A stretch of DNA of 64,000 nt from Xenorhabdus miraniensis (GTDB lineage: Bacteria; Pseudomonadota; Gammaproteobacteria; Enterobacterales; Enterobacteriaceae): the NCBI RefSeq assembly GCF_002632615.1, contig NZ_NITZ01000002.1:179033-243032 (forward strand), in the 5' to 3' direction. The notes beneath the pieces are model-generated. The model was not told the DNA's origin. It searched no databases and worked only from the letters and a program-made list of their open reading frames with translations. Of this stretch, positions 1-11,696 are shown one piece after another. A program made the position numbers and the translations under genes. Each line of letters opens with the position of its first letter. Position 1 is the stretch's first letter.

Positions 1-486
1 CGTTTCCCTCGCAATGCGCCGCCGTTTATCGGGACGCAGGGAGCCAAGGGTCCGCATATTGTGTGTGCGGTCTGCCAGCTTGATCAAAATGACGCGGATG
101 TCCTGCACCATTGCCATGATCATTTTGCGGAAGTTTTCGGCCTGAGCTTCCTTTTTGTCTCGGAAGTTCAGTTTATCCAGTTTGGATACCCCTTCCACCA
201 ATCCGGCGACGGCCGTGCCAAATAACTGTTCTATATCCTGAAACGTCGTTGGCGTATCTTCAATAACATCGTGCAGAAGTGCTGCCATGAGTGTTTCATG
301 GTCAAGGCGCATTTCGGCCAAAATACAGGAAACAGCGACAGGATGAGTAATGTATGGTTCACCGCTGGAACGGGTTTGCCCTTCGTGGGCATCCCGTGCA
401 ACAACATAGGCCTGTTTTAGCAGATCGATTTGATCTTCAGGCAAATATTTCAGAACCAGCTGATTCAGGCTTTCAAACAGATACAA
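1..486 (-). CDS. spoT: SpoT, bifunctional (p)ppGpp synthase/hydrolase (5' part only)
   Basis: Makes and, mainly, degrades the stringent-response alarmone (p)ppGpp in the cytoplasm. Only the first 162 residues lie in the window; the gene runs off the left edge. The visible part is the N-terminal HD hydrolase domain, with the metal-binding motif read as LLHDVIEDT and a DRTHNMRTL segment near the edge, both characteristic of RelA/SpoT proteins. The reading frame opens at a TTG (complement of 484-486) giving MYLFESLNQL; the E. coli gene, as I recall it, also uses TTG. It lies 18 bp downstream of rpoZ on the same strand, as in the enterobacterial gmk-rpoZ-spoT operon. Identity is secure; the synthetase, TGS and ACT parts cannot be checked here. 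Confidence 0.95.
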   Translation of the reverse strand, partial: MYLFESLNQLVLKYLPEDQIDLLKQAYVVARDAHEGQTRSSGEPYITHPVAVSCILAEMRLDHETLMAALLHDVIEDTPTTFQDIEQLFGTAVAGLVEGVSKLDKLNFRDKKEAQAENFRKMIMAMVQDIRVILIKLADRTHNMRTLGSLRPDKRRRIARET

Positions 487-504
487 GGCAGACCTACCGT
501 AAAA

Positions 505-780
505 TTAACGACGACCTTCAGCGATGGCAGAAACGGCTTTGATTTCTGCGGCTTCTTGTTCTTGCTGTTCCTGACGCTCACGAACATCAAGAATTTTATT
601 GTTGATAAGGCCTTGCTCGATTTCACGCAGAGCGATAACAGTCATCTTGTCGTTTTCTTCTGGAACGAGAGGATCTTTGCCGCCTGCTTGCAATTGGCGT
701 GCTCGGCGAGCAGCGACCAACACCAGGTCAAAACGGTTACCAATTTTTTCTACTGCGTCTTGAACAGTTACGCGTGCCAT
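505..780 (-). CDS. rpoZ: RNA polymerase omega subunit
   Basis: Small subunit that helps fold and assemble beta-prime into RNA polymerase and forms part of a ppGpp-binding site on the enzyme. The 91-residue product has the normal enterobacterial length and the conserved start [20 protein letters not shown], followed by the ARRARQL and [13 protein letters not shown] segments of the family. The C-terminal tail is Glu/Gln/Ala-rich. It sits between gmk (54 bp upstream) and spoT (18 bp downstream) on the minus strand, so all three are probably cotranscribed. Nothing unusual is visible. Confidence 0.97.
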   Translation of the reverse strand: MARVTVQDAVEKIGNRFDLVLVAARRARQLQAGGKDPLVPEENDKMTVIALREIEQGLINNKILDVRERQEQQEQEAAEIKAVSAIAEGRR

Positions 781-834
781 ATGTGTGCTACTCCACAGAT
801 AAATAAATGACTGGGCATAATACTGAAACTTGGT

Positions 835-1458
835 TCAGTCTGCCAATAATTTGCTGATTAAGGCATCATGCCGCTGCGCCTGACGATCTAATCGTAGACG
901 CTCAGAACGAATAACAGATTGTAAATCGGCGAGTGCCGTATTGAAATCATCGTTGATGATGACGTAATCATATTCGTTGTAATGTTCCATCTCCGCGACA
1001 GCTTGAGCCATTCGCTTGGCAATAACTTCTTCGCTGTCCTGACCACGTCCCCGTAAGCGACGGAGCAACTCTTCCTTAGAAGGCGGAAGAATGAAAACGC
1101 TGCGGGCGGCGGGCATTTTCTGACGGATTTGCTGTGCACCTTGCCAGTCAATATCAAGAAAAACATCAACCCCGCTGGCGAGTGTCTCCTTGATGACTTT
1201 TCGGGATGTTCCGTAATAGTTACCGAAAACACAGGCATATTCCAAAAATTCATCATGCGTGATCATATTTTGGAATTCATCTACTGCGACGAAAAAATAA
1301 TGTTCACCATGATTTTCGCCTGAACGAGCTTGGCGCGTCGTATGTGAAACAGAAACCTGAGTGTCATACAAAGGCTGAGTTTTTAATAAGGCCTGAATAA
1401 GGCTTGATTTGCCTGCTCCACTCGGCGCAGAAACAATATATAACGTTCCTTGGTTCAT
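835..1458 (-). CDS. gmk: Guanylate kinase
   Basis: Phosphorylates GMP to GDP with ATP in purine nucleotide metabolism. The 207-residue protein has the P-loop [10 protein letters not shown] near the N-terminus, the GMP-binding HTTR and GEHYFF segments, the [11 protein letters not shown] motif and the lid [11 protein letters not shown]. The frame is open about 40 codons further upstream, but those codons do not resemble the family. The start at 1458 ([14 protein letters not shown]) matches the E. coli protein end to end and gives the usual length. It heads the gmk-rpoZ-spoT operon and is divergent from ligB across about 300 bp. Confidence 0.97.
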   Translation of the reverse strand: MNQGTLYIVSAPSGAGKSSLIQALLKTQPLYDTQVSVSHTTRQARSGENHGEHYFFVAVDEFQNMITHDEFLEYACVFGNYYGTSRKVIKETLASGVDVFLDIDWQGAQQIRQKMPAARSVFILPPSKEELLRRLRGRGQDSEEVIAKRMAQAVAEMEHYNEYDYVIINDDFNTALADLQSVIRSERLRLDRQAQRHDALISKLLAD

Positions 1459-1643
1459 GATGAATTCTTGACTGATTGGGTATAAATAAATGCAAGCGCA
1501 GGAATATAAAATCCCACATAGTATACACGGATACGTCAATCCATGCAGCGTTACAATACATGCCAACGGACATTTCAACAAAATTTTTTCTTAACAAACT
1601 GATGTTACGAGTTAATTTTGCGGAACAATTTCAGAAAAAATAA

Positions 1644-3563
<1,920 letters not shown>

Positions 3564-3677
3564 GAAAAGGGATTAAATAGGAGGGCAATTAGGTCGGAAA
3601 GGGGATTAAGCAGGGGCAAAGGGGTTGCCCCAAACGTCCATGAACTATTTACTAATGATACTATTTACTCGTGGTTG

Positions 3678-4295
3678 CTAGTGGTCTGACCCATCATAAT
3701 TGAAGATAGGTAAACCAAGGCGATAACGGATAGCAATTAACCGAGCTGTTAATCCTGCAATCAGTGTAATCAGGATCACGCTATTCGGATGCAGTGGAGT
3801 ATGCAGTAAGGCGATATAGAGCCAGGCGGCGGCAAAAGAGACGCCTGCGTAGATCTCTTTTTGAAATACTAACGGAATGGTATTGCAGAACATGTCGCGC
3901 AGTACACCGCCGAAAACGCCGGTAATTACGGCAGCAATGGCGGCGATAATAGGACTGTAGTGCATCTCCAACGCAATTTGTGCACCAATGATGGAGAAGA
4001 CAATTAAACCAATCGCATCAAGAATGAGAAATAAACGGCGTAGGTGTTTCATCATGGGCGCAACCCAGATAGTCAACACAGCAGCACAAGCAACGGTCAC
4101 AATATACTCTGGATTTTTTACCCAGCCGAGAGGGTAATGGCCCAGAATAATATCGCGAACGGTACCACCACCGATGGCCGTCACGGAAGCAATAATGATA
4201 ACGCCGAATACATCCATCTTTCGACGACCTGCGGCTAATGCGCCTGTCATGGCTTCAGCCGTAATACCAATGATATAAAGGACACTGAGTAGCAT
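3678..4295 (-). CDS. yicG: YicG, TRIC-type UPF0126 inner-membrane protein
   Basis: Multi-pass inner-membrane protein of the UPF0126/TRIC family; glycine-transport and cation-channel roles have been proposed for relatives. The sequence carries two copies of the family hallmark, [18 protein letters not shown] and [20 protein letters not shown], each followed by hydrophobic helices; about seven TM segments can be seen. A TTG at 4307 would add four residues. I chose the ATG at 4295 because it aligns with E. coli YicG ([21 protein letters not shown]) and gives the same 205-residue length. It is convergent with ligB, its neighbour in E. coli as well. Assignment is firm; physiological substrate is not known from sequence. 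Confidence 0.9.
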   Translation of the reverse strand: MLLSVLYIIGITAEAMTGALAAGRRKMDVFGVIIIASVTAIGGGTVRDIILGHYPLGWVKNPEYIVTVACAAVLTIWVAPMMKHLRRLFLILDAIGLIVFSIIGAQIALEMHYSPIIAAIAAVITGVFGGVLRDMFCNTIPLVFQKEIYAGVSFAAAWLYIALLHTPLHPNSVILITLIAGLTARLIAIRYRLGLPIFNYDGSDH

Positions 4296-4428
4296 AAATT
4301 TAATCAACTGGAATAACGTAGAGGTAAAGAGTACTGTTGAAACAATAACGTCTCGACTGAAATTTTTTAGTTGAAGCTGAATAAAATTAGTTTTTATTAT
4401 CCGAAACCTCGCAAGATAAGGCAGGAAA

Positions 4429-5718
4429 ATGGTTTTAAAGGAACGTCAGATTACATGCGACAATCGTAGCCATCAGATAACTAATATAAATATCTGGACT
4501 CCTGATAGCCAATGGCTGGTATACGATGTTCGCCCTGATGGTGCATCTTTTACAGGCTTAACGATAGAAAAAATTCATGTTGATAACGGGCAGACTGAAA
4601 TTATCTATCAGGCACAGAATGGTGCTCATGTCGGTGTGGTGACTGTAAGTCCTCAGGAGCCGACTCGTTATGCTTTTATTCATGGCCCAGAAAAACCTGA
4701 TGCACATTGGCAGTATGACTTTCACCATCGTCGTGGTGTGATTGTCTCAGATACTCTGCTGAACATAGCGGTTAACATTGATGCGATGGACATTACCCCA
4801 CCTTATACTGCGGGGGCTTTGCGTGGCGGTACGCATGTTCATGTTTTCAGTCCAGATGGCAGCCGTTTGAGTTTCACCTATAACGATCATGTAATACATG
4901 AATTAGATCCTGCTCTCGATTTACGTAATGTTGCGGTGGCAGTTCCATTAAGTGCCGTTATTTCAGCAAAAAAACATCCGAGAGAATATGACGGTAACTA
5001 TTTTTCAGTTGTTGTTAGCCAGACTACCGCGCACCCGTGTCCCGGAAGTGATGATATTAATCGGGCTTATGAAGAGGGATGGATTGGGCAGCAGGGATAT
5101 CTCAAAGATAATGGTCAACAGCAGCGCTGGGCATTGGCGTTTATTGGGGATACATGCGCCGAAAATGGTGAAAAAATAGCTGAAATTTATCTTGTTGATC
5201 TGCCTGAAAATGATGGCGATTACGCCATTGCAGGTCATCAGCCTTTGACCGGAACTGAAACAACATTACCTGCTCCGCCAGCGGGGGTGAAACAGCGACG
5301 TTTGACCTTCACGCATGATAAACGTTGGCCGGGTGTTGTGAATGTGCCCCGTCATTGGCTAAGGTCATCGCCGGATGGCAGCAAAATCGGTTTTCTGATG
5401 AAAGATGAACAGGGAATTATCCAGTTATGGCATATTTCCCCAAAGGGCGGTGAGCCAATGCAGATAACCCACAGTCATAACAGCATACAATCTGCATTTA
5501 GCTGGGATAGCCGTGGGTGGTTTATTGCCTGTGTCTGTGACAATAGTGTCATGCTTTGTGATAGTCAGAATGGCGAAATGCGGCGTTTGACGGAGCGTAC
5601 TGACGAAGCTCCCTCCGCAGATGCAATAGTGATATCACCGAATGATCGCTATGTTGCTTTTATGCGTGATATCGATGGATACCGACAAATATTTGTGGTT
5701 GAAACCGGCATTTGTTGA
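4429..5718 (+). CDS. yidR: YidR, DUF3748 beta-propeller-like protein
   Basis: A 429-residue protein of the DUF3748/YidR family, function uncharacterised. It has recurring TolB/WD-like blade motifs: [43 protein letters not shown] and [13 protein letters not shown]. It also keeps the family segments [11 protein letters not shown] and [10 protein letters not shown]. It agrees with remembered E. coli YidR over most of its length but has a roughly 10-residue insert near [19 protein letters not shown]. No signal peptide is evident. It starts at an ATG with AGGAA just upstream, is divergent from yicG and convergent with yidQ. A carbohydrate- or cell-surface role is only a guess from the propeller fold. 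Confidence 0.88.
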   Translation: MVLKERQITCDNRSHQITNINIWTPDSQWLVYDVRPDGASFTGLTIEKIHVDNGQTEIIYQAQNGAHVGVVTVSPQEPTRYAFIHGPEKPDAHWQYDFHHRRGVIVSDTLLNIAVNIDAMDITPPYTAGALRGGTHVHVFSPDGSRLSFTYNDHVIHELDPALDLRNVAVAVPLSAVISAKKHPREYDGNYFSVVVSQTTAHPCPGSDDINRAYEEGWIGQQGYLKDNGQQQRWALAFIGDTCAENGEKIAEIYLVDLPENDGDYAIAGHQPLTGTETTLPAPPAGVKQRRLTFTHDKRWPGVVNVPRHWLRSSPDGSKIGFLMKDEQGIIQLWHISPKGGEPMQITHSHNSIQSAFSWDSRGWFIACVCDNSVMLCDSQNGEMRRLTERTDEAPSADAIVISPNDRYVAFMRDIDGYRQIFVVETGIC

Positions 5719-5777
5719 AACAAATATGATTGCAATCGCATTGCTGGTTAATGGTTATTAAGGAAAATAAATAGCAT

Positions 5778-6134
5778 CTATATTCCATTAATCACGATGT
5801 TGGGATCTAACAGCATAGAAGTTGAATTTTCCTCCAGTTGCTCGATACGATGCTTAGGCGATTGCTCAGCGCTATTTTGATCGGAACGGGCATAATCATA
5901 AGGAAGCAGGAACGTGTCCAGAAAGGCAGAAAATGGAAGATCAATCGCGACCAGAGGTTTCATGACCCACCCGGTTTTGTCATCTTTTAACATGTCAATG
6001 TTGGCTTTCGCTCCAGAATAATAACCTTGATAGGGGCCACTATGTGTCATAATGCTGGAACAGCCTGTGACAAGTAGTAATCCCAATGTGGTACATAATA
6101 ATGGAAGCATCTTACGGTTTTTCATCGTTTCCAT
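5778..6134 (-). CDS. yidQ: YidQ, YceK/YidQ-family (DUF1375) lipoprotein
   Basis: Predicted outer-membrane-type lipoprotein of 118 residues. The signal peptide is followed by the lipobox LVTGC, with the lipidated cysteine near residue 25. The remainder (HSGPYQGYYSGAKANI, then IDLPFSAFLDTFLLPYD) matches the YceK/YidQ family. The start could be the ATG at 6134 or the one at 6125; both leave the signal peptide intact. It lies tail to tail with yidR, as in E. coli. In E. coli the small heat-shock gene ibpA lies between yidQ and yidE; it is absent here, where only a 492-bp spacer remains. Confidence 0.86.
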   Translation of the reverse strand: METMKNRKMLPLLCTTLGLLLVTGCSSIMTHSGPYQGYYSGAKANIDMLKDDKTGWVMKPLVAIDLPFSAFLDTFLLPYDYARSDQNSAEQSPKHRIEQLEENSTSMLLDPNIVINGI

Positions 6135-6626
6135 GATCTCAATGAGTTAATTTGCCAATGTTTAAATACTATTTGCTCTTTAACGCCACTTTTCCAAAGC
6201 ATGAAGATAAACCTTGAATACAGTTTACCCCTTAATACTATTTACTATAGTCAGGTAATATTCAGTTTGCTATAGCATTTGTCATTAAATTTAATGATTT
6301 TTTGTGACGGAAATTTTAATTTTGTTTTATAACTGCCCTTCAGGAAGGGAAAATATTTATCCCCTCCAATTTGTTAGCAATAAATAAAATCTATTTAGTG
6401 CAATGTTTATTGAATAATGAGGTATGGACGACTCATTGGAAAATAAAAACTCGCCCTGAATGAAACGTGGCCAATAAAGATGAAAAAAACATGTAATATG
6501 TGGTTTAAGACACATACCTTCCTGTTAATTCATGCCAACATTTAATTAATAGTGTTGGTATTTATACAGCATAAGGGAAAAGCGACAAACTTCCCAAATG
6601 TTAACCTTTGGTAAAGGAAGCGAGTC
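6135..6626. other. AT-rich intergenic spacer between yidQ and yidE
   Basis: No coding region can be supported. The stretch is AT-rich and separates two divergent genes, so it must hold both promoters, but I cannot name -35/-10 pairs with confidence. A short inverted repeat (GGAAGGGAAAA..TTTATCCCCTCC) lies around 6334-6366. The small heat-shock genes found here in E. coli are missing and no remnant of them is visible. Confidence 0.6.
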
Positions 6627-8285
6627 ATGAGTGATATTGCACTGACAATGAGCTTGTTGGCACTGGCTGCCGCATTAGGGTTATGGATAGGTAATTGGCG
6701 AATATATGGTGTTGGTCTTGGAATTGGCGGCGTTTTGTTTGGTGGGATTATTGTCGGCCATTTTGCCCAGACATATTCGCTGTCACTCAGCAATGACATG
6801 CTGCACTTCATTCAGGAATTTGGCTTAATTCTATTTGTTTATACTATTGGTATTCAGGTCGGGCCGGGGTTCTTTTCTTCCCTACGGGTTTCTGGCCTTA
6901 AATTAAATGGGTTTGCTCTCCTGATTGTCATTATTGGCGGTTTGGTTGCAGCTATTATTCATAAATTGTTTGATGTGCCTTTGCCGATTATTTTAGGGAT
7001 TTTTTCCGGGGCAGTGACAAATACCCCATCGTTGGGAGCGGGTCAGCAAATTCTGGTGGATTTGGGGTCAGAACCTTCACTTGTCAGTCAAATGGGCATG
7101 GGCTATGCCATGGCTTATCCAATGGGAATTTGCGGTATTTTGTTGGTTATGTGGCTGGTACGTCTTTTTTTCAGAATTAGTGTTGAGCGGGAAGCCAAAG
7201 CGTTTGATATCCAAAACAACCATAGTCGGGAAATGCTCCAGACAATGAATATTGCTGTGCGTAATCCGAATTTGGATGGGTTAATGATGCAAGATATTCC
7301 CTTGCTTAACAGTGATGACGTTGTGTGCTCCCGCTTGAAACGCGGTGAATTATTGATGGTGCCTCAGCCGACAACGGTGATCCAGAATGGAGATTTGCTT
7401 TATCTGGTAGGGCAGCGGGAAGAATTGAACCAAGTCCGGCTGGTGATTGGGGAAGAAGTTGATGTGTCGTTGTCTACCTCAAACAGCATTCTCCAATCGG
7501 TCAGAGTGGTAGTGACGAATGACGAGGTACTGAGTCAACGAATTGGGTCGCTCAACCTAAAACAGAAATATGATGTTGTTGTCACTCGTCTCAATCGTGC
7601 AGGCATTGAACTGGTTGCCAGTAATAATGCCAGCTTACAGTTTGGCGATATCCTGAATATTGTCGGGCGTCCTGAATCTGTAGAAGCCGTCACAAGGCTA
7701 TTGGGTAACTCGCAGCAAAAACTCCAGCAAGTTCAGATGTTGCCCGTATTTATTGGAATAGGGTTGGGAATTTTACTGGGTTCCATTCCGTTGTTTATTC
7801 CTGGTTTTCCCGCTGCCTTACGTCTTGGGTTAGCAGGTGGACCTTTGGTGATTGCACTGATTTTGGGGCGTATTGGCACGATTGGTAAACTTTATTGGTT
7901 TATGCCTCCCAGCGCGAATTTGGCACTGCGTGAATTGGGGATTGTCATGTTTCTTGCGGTTGTCGGGCTGAAATCCGGTGGCAATTTCATTAATACACTG
8001 GTGCATGGGGAAGGGTTGGCATGGATAGGCTATGGGGTATTGATAACGATAGTGCCCTTATTGATCGTGAGCTTGCTGGCACGCGTTGTTGCCAAAATGA
8101 ATTACCTTAGCTTGTGTGGGATGTTGGCAGGGTCAATGACCGATCCCCCAGCGCTGGCTTTTGCCAATGCCATTCACAGTAACAGCGGGGCAGCTTCGTT
8201 GTCGTATGCGACGGTTTATCCATTGGCGATGTTTTTAAGGATTATGTCGCCCCAAATTTTGGCTGTTATTTTCTGGGCACTATGA
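6627..8285 (+). CDS. yidE: YidE, AspT/YidE-type putative transporter
   Basis: A 552-residue integral membrane protein of the aspartate:alanine exchanger (AspT/YidE) family; substrate in enterobacteria is unknown. Residues 1-180 and about 370-552 are two hydrophobic halves of five or six TM helices each. Each contains a G/S/T-P signature: [15 protein letters not shown] in the first half and [14 protein letters not shown] in the second. Between them lie two RCK_C (TrkA-C) regulatory domains, recognisable at [19 protein letters not shown] and [15 protein letters not shown], each ending with a [16 protein letters not shown] strand. Length and organisation match E. coli YidE. The start has AAGGA eight bases upstream. 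Confidence 0.93.
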   Translation: MSDIALTMSLLALAAALGLWIGNWRIYGVGLGIGGVLFGGIIVGHFAQTYSLSLSNDMLHFIQEFGLILFVYTIGIQVGPGFFSSLRVSGLKLNGFALLIVIIGGLVAAIIHKLFDVPLPIILGIFSGAVTNTPSLGAGQQILVDLGSEPSLVSQMGMGYAMAYPMGICGILLVMWLVRLFFRISVEREAKAFDIQNNHSREMLQTMNIAVRNPNLDGLMMQDIPLLNSDDVVCSRLKRGELLMVPQPTTVIQNGDLLYLVGQREELNQVRLVIGEEVDVSLSTSNSILQSVRVVVTNDEVLSQRIGSLNLKQKYDVVVTRLNRAGIELVASNNASLQFGDILNIVGRPESVEAVTRLLGNSQQKLQQVQMLPVFIGIGLGILLGSIPLFIPGFPAALRLGLAGGPLVIALILGRIGTIGKLYWFMPPSANLALRELGIVMFLAVVGLKSGGNFINTLVHGEGLAWIGYGVLITIVPLLIVSLLARVVAKMNYLSLCGMLAGSMTDPPALAFANAIHSNSGAASLSYATVYPLAMFLRIMSPQILAVIFWAL

Positions 8286-8332
8286 CTTAAATCGATGCTA
8301 ACTACTTAAGTATACTTACTCAATTCATTAAG

Positions 8333-8348
8333 TGTGCTTTAGATCACA
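8333..8348. promoter_or_regulatory. CRP-like site (TGTGC-N6-TCACA)
   Basis: The 16-bp sequence reads TGTGCTTTAGATCACA, one mismatch from the CRP core TGTGA-N6-TCACA. It lies after yidE and about 250 bp before a plus-strand terminator. A match of this quality can occur by chance; no good promoter can be placed beside it. Confidence 0.35.
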
Positions 8349-8584
8349 GAATATGGACTGACCATTCAAATTTGGCCTTAATTTGAGATAGTAGAGGTGA
8401 TTTAAAGTAAAAAATCCCTGCTTATTCAAGCCATTATATAAATATTTTTCTGGTTAAATATACTCAGTTCAGGGAAGGTGTATAAACAAGGATTGTTTTC
8501 CTTTCCTAATCGTGTGTGAAGAATTCTATTGGGATTCTAATAACTACTGTCCTGTTCGCAGGTAAAAGTCCTCGTTATCATCTT

Positions 8585-8618
8585 GCTCCCTCCCCCCTAA
8601 ATGAGGGAGCTTTTTTTT
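8585..8618 (+). terminator. Strong intrinsic terminator
   Basis: Perfect 8-bp arms GCTCCCTC (8585-8592) and GAGGGAGC (8603-8610) are followed at once by eight Ts. The T-run is on the plus strand only, so it ends yidE transcripts or an intergenic RNA, not avtA. Confidence 0.85.
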
Positions 8619-8643
8619 ATTGTATTTCTGTTTCCTGCGTTAC

Positions 8644-9900
8644 TCAGCTTTCAGCTTCTTTATGGGCTATTTCTATCTCTTCGGACAGAATGCGGATACC
8701 TTCTTCGATTTTTTCCACGTCAGGCACATAATTCATACGCATACATTGATGGGCATGAGGCCAGTGATGTTCCAGCCCCGGAAAGAAGAAATGCCCCGGC
8801 ACCATCAGTACGTTTCTCTTTTTCAACCGTTGATAAAGCACTTCTGTCGTGATTGGCAGGTTTTTGAACCAGAGCCAGAGGAATATTGCGCCTTCCGGTT
8901 TATGGATAAGACAACGATCTTCCGGTATATGGCGACGAATGATTTCAATTACGTTGTCAACTCGCTGCTTATAAAACGGTTTAATGACTTCTTGCGATAG
9001 GCGAAACAGATCATTGCGCCTAATCATTTCCAGCGCGATAGCCGGCCCAACGCCACCCGGAGCCAGACTGATAATGCCATTCATGTTACTGACTGCATTG
9101 ATGATTTTCTCATTGGCAATGATGATTCCGCAGCGGGAACCCGGCAGGCCAAGCTTAGACAGGCTCATGCACAGAATGATATTTGGATTCCACAGAGGGG
9201 TCGCTTCACTAAAGATAATACCGGGGAATGGCACACCGTAAGCATTGTCGATCAACAGAGGGATTTGATGTTGTTGAGCCAGTCCATCCAAACGCAGTAA
9301 TTCTTCGTCGGTGATAACGTTGCCCGTTGGGTTCGTCGGGCGGGAAACACAAATCAGGTTGATGTCTTCAGAAATATTGAGGTGGTCGAAATCAACGTGG
9401 TATTTGAATTGACCGTTAGGTAACAGTTCTATATTGGGTTTATTGGCGACAAATAACCCTTCATCCAGCCCCGAATCAGAATAACCGATATATTCTGGTG
9501 CAAGAGGAAACAAAACGCGCTTCATTGAACCGTCTTCAGCGCGACCAGCCAATAAGTTGAACAGATAGAAAAAGGCACTTTGGCTGCCGTTGGTCAGGGC
9601 AATATTTTGTGGGTGGATCTCCCAACCGAGTTTTTCTTGTAACTCCAGAGCCAAGGCTGTTATCAGGGTGTTTTTCCCCTGTGGCCCGTCATAGTTGCAT
9701 AGGGTCTCGCTCAATTGACCGCTCGACGCCATATCAGCCAATATTTGTTGGAAATACTCATCCATTTCAGGAATATGTGCTGGATTACCCCCTCCTAACA
9801 TAATTGCGCCAGGTGTTCTCAGACCTTGGTTCAAATCATTCATCAGACGGGTAATTCCCGAATCTTGCGTAAATTTGTTTCCGAATTGCGAAAATTTCAT
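8644..9900 (-). CDS. avtA: Valine--pyruvate transaminase AvtA
   Basis: PLP-dependent class I/II aminotransferase that makes valine from alanine and 2-ketoisovalerate. The 418-residue protein has the nucleotide-like loop GGGNPA, SRPTNPTGNVITDEEL (family NPTGN), DNAYGVPFPG and the Schiff-base lysine in SLSKLGLPGSR, followed by the C-terminal MRMNYV containing the substrate-carboxylate arginine. The frame is open 18 codons upstream, but MKFSQFGNKFTQDSGIT at 9900 matches the E. coli N-terminus. It is followed 104 bp upstream by tag on the same strand. Confidence 0.95.
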   Translation of the reverse strand: MKFSQFGNKFTQDSGITRLMNDLNQGLRTPGAIMLGGGNPAHIPEMDEYFQQILADMASSGQLSETLCNYDGPQGKNTLITALALELQEKLGWEIHPQNIALTNGSQSAFFYLFNLLAGRAEDGSMKRVLFPLAPEYIGYSDSGLDEGLFVANKPNIELLPNGQFKYHVDFDHLNISEDINLICVSRPTNPTGNVITDEELLRLDGLAQQHQIPLLIDNAYGVPFPGIIFSEATPLWNPNIILCMSLSKLGLPGSRCGIIIANEKIINAVSNMNGIISLAPGGVGPAIALEMIRRNDLFRLSQEVIKPFYKQRVDNVIEIIRRHIPEDRCLIHKPEGAIFLWLWFKNLPITTEVLYQRLKKRNVLMVPGHFFFPGLEHHWPHAHQCMRMNYVPDVEKIEEGIRILSEEIEIAHKEAES

Positions 9901-10004
9901 AACGGTGTTTTCGTCTGTTTTTTGTATGAGAAAAAGACACCATACCCCGCTCATTACTAGGGTGCAACGGGAAATATGGGTATTCTATGTTGCTATCTTT
10001 GTTG

Positions 10005-10583
10005 CTATCTTTCGTGCGCTGATTTCCGGCACAGGCAATTGACGAGGTGATCGTTTACCAGACCTGCCGCCTGCATAAAAGCATAGCAGGTAGTACTACC
10101 AATAAACTTAAATCCCCGTTTTTTCAGAGCCGTGGAAAGTGCATCGGAAGTGACGGTTTTGACAGGAACGTCTGCCAGCGTTTTCCAGTGATTAACTTGG
10201 GGAGAATCGTCGACAAAGCGCCAGATAAATGTGCTGAAATCTTCACCTTGTTCGGCCATTTGCAGATAAGCACGGGCATTATGAATAATTGCACTGATTT
10301 TGGCGCGGTGACGCACAATAGCGGGTTCCTGCATTAGCCGCTCGACATCGGTGTCATCCATTTTGGCTATTTTGACGGGATCAAACTGATGGAAGCACTT
10401 TCTATAACCTTCCCGTTTTTTCAGGATAGTGAGCCATGATAACCCCGCCTGTTGCCCTTCAAGGCAAATCAGTTCGAAAAGCTGCCTGTTATCTTTCAGT
10501 GGGTTACCCCACTCATTGTCATGATAGGCCAGATATTCAGGATCAGATGTAACCCAACCGCAGCGAATCATTTCCTTGTTCAT
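10005..10583 (-). CDS. tag: DNA-3-methyladenine glycosylase I
   Basis: Constitutive base-excision repair enzyme that removes 3-methyladenine from alkylated DNA. The 192-residue protein shows the zinc-binding residues of the Tag family: Cys in IRCGWV near residue 8, His in AYHDNEWG, and the C-terminal His and Cys in NDHLVNCLC. The catalytic-pocket segment LICLEGQQAGLSWLTILKKRE is intact. The start has AGGGGAA upstream. It is divergent from glyQ, the same arrangement as in E. coli. Confidence 0.95.
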   Translation of the reverse strand: MNKEMIRCGWVTSDPEYLAYHDNEWGNPLKDNRQLFELICLEGQQAGLSWLTILKKREGYRKCFHQFDPVKIAKMDDTDVERLMQEPAIVRHRAKISAIIHNARAYLQMAEQGEDFSTFIWRFVDDSPQVNHWKTLADVPVKTVTSDALSTALKKRGFKFIGSTTCYAFMQAAGLVNDHLVNCLCRKSAHER

Positions 10584-10778
10584 GAATCGAACTTCCCCTC
10601 AGGTGGTGATTAATAATTGCACTAATAATAACTGGATAAATATACAAGTAAAGTGGCTTGAATAAGATTTTTTTATATTGCGGCAAAATTGAGAGGCGAT
10701 CAGAGCTGTATATCTTACAGTCAAAGGGTATACTGATTGCTTTCGTTTAAATTCATAGGCATCGCGTGCGGATTCAAC

Positions 10779-11687
10779 ATGCAAAAGTTTGATACCAAAA
10801 CCTTTCAGGGAATCATCCTGACATTACAGGATTACTGGGCGCGTCAAGGCTGTACCATTGTCCAACCACTGGATATGGAAGTCGGCGCTGGGACCTCTCA
10901 TCCTATAACCTGTCTGCGTGCTTTGGGGCCAGAACCTATTGCAGCAGCTTATGTGCAACCTTCCCGTCGTCCAACTGACGGCCGTTATGGTGAAAACCCG
11001 AACCGCCTCCAGCACTACTATCAATTTCAGGTTATCATCAAGCCCTCTCCGGAAAATATTCAGGAGCTTTATCTTGGTTCCTTGAGAGAGCTGGGACTTG
11101 ATCCTACCGTTCACGATATCCGTTTTGTTGAAGATAACTGGGAGAACCCAACCTTAGGTGCTTGGGGCTTGGGCTGGGAAGTCTGGCTGAACGGCATGGA
11201 AGTGACCCAGTTTACTTACTTCCAGCAGGTTGGCGGTCTTGAGTGTAAGCCAGTGACCGGCGAGATTACTTATGGTCTGGAACGTCTGGCGATGTACATT
11301 CAGGGCGTAGACAGTGTTTACGATTTGGTATGGAGCGATGGCCCGCTGGGTAAAACCACATATGGCGATATTTACCACCAGAACGAAGTTGAGCAGTCTA
11401 CTTACAACTTTGAACACGCCGATGTTGATTTCCTGTTTACCTGCTTTGAGCAATACGAAAAAGAAGCACAGGAACTGCTGGCACTGGAGACTCCGCTGCC
11501 ACTGCCGGCTTATGAGCGTATTCTAAAAGCCGGCCATACCTTCAACTTGCTGGATGCCCGTAAAGCAATTTCTGTGACTGAACGTCAGCGCTATATCCTG
11601 CGCATCCGTACCCTGACCAAAGCAGTTGCTGAAGCTTATTATGCCTCCCGTGAGGCGCTTGGCTTCCCTATGTGTAACAAAAAATAA
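10779..11687 (+). CDS. glyQ: Glycyl-tRNA synthetase alpha chain
   Basis: Catalytic alpha subunit of the bacterial alpha2-beta2 glycyl-tRNA synthetase, carrying the class II motifs. The 302-residue protein is almost collinear with E. coli GlyQ, including [46 protein letters not shown] and the motif 3 region [11 protein letters not shown]. The frame opens 14 codons earlier at 10737, but [11 protein letters not shown] at 10779 is the family start. The beta-chain gene starts 9 bp after its stop. Confidence 0.97.
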   Translation: MQKFDTKTFQGIILTLQDYWARQGCTIVQPLDMEVGAGTSHPITCLRALGPEPIAAAYVQPSRRPTDGRYGENPNRLQHYYQFQVIIKPSPENIQELYLGSLRELGLDPTVHDIRFVEDNWENPTLGAWGLGWEVWLNGMEVTQFTYFQQVGGLECKPVTGEITYGLERLAMYIQGVDSVYDLVWSDGPLGKTTYGDIYHQNEVEQSTYNFEHADVDFLFTCFEQYEKEAQELLALETPLPLPAYERILKAGHTFNLLDARKAISVTERQRYILRIRTLTKAVAEAYYASREALGFPMCNKK

Positions 11688-11696
11688 GAGGCCATC

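Larger units (their letters stand above)
8286..8643. other. Spacer between convergent yidE and avtA; possible small RNA
   Basis: No protein gene is supported. The spacer contains a CRP-like site (8333-8348) and a strong plus-strand intrinsic terminator (8585-8618) about 300 bp after the yidE stop. Either the yidE message has a long 3' UTR, or a separate small RNA is made in between. I do not recognise it as any enterobacterial sRNA I can recall. Confidence 0.4.

Noticed and set aside
3600..3635. Hairpin GGGGCAA..TTGCCCC between convergent ligB and yicG as terminator
   Set aside because: The stem is good but no U-run follows on either strand, so termination cannot be supported.
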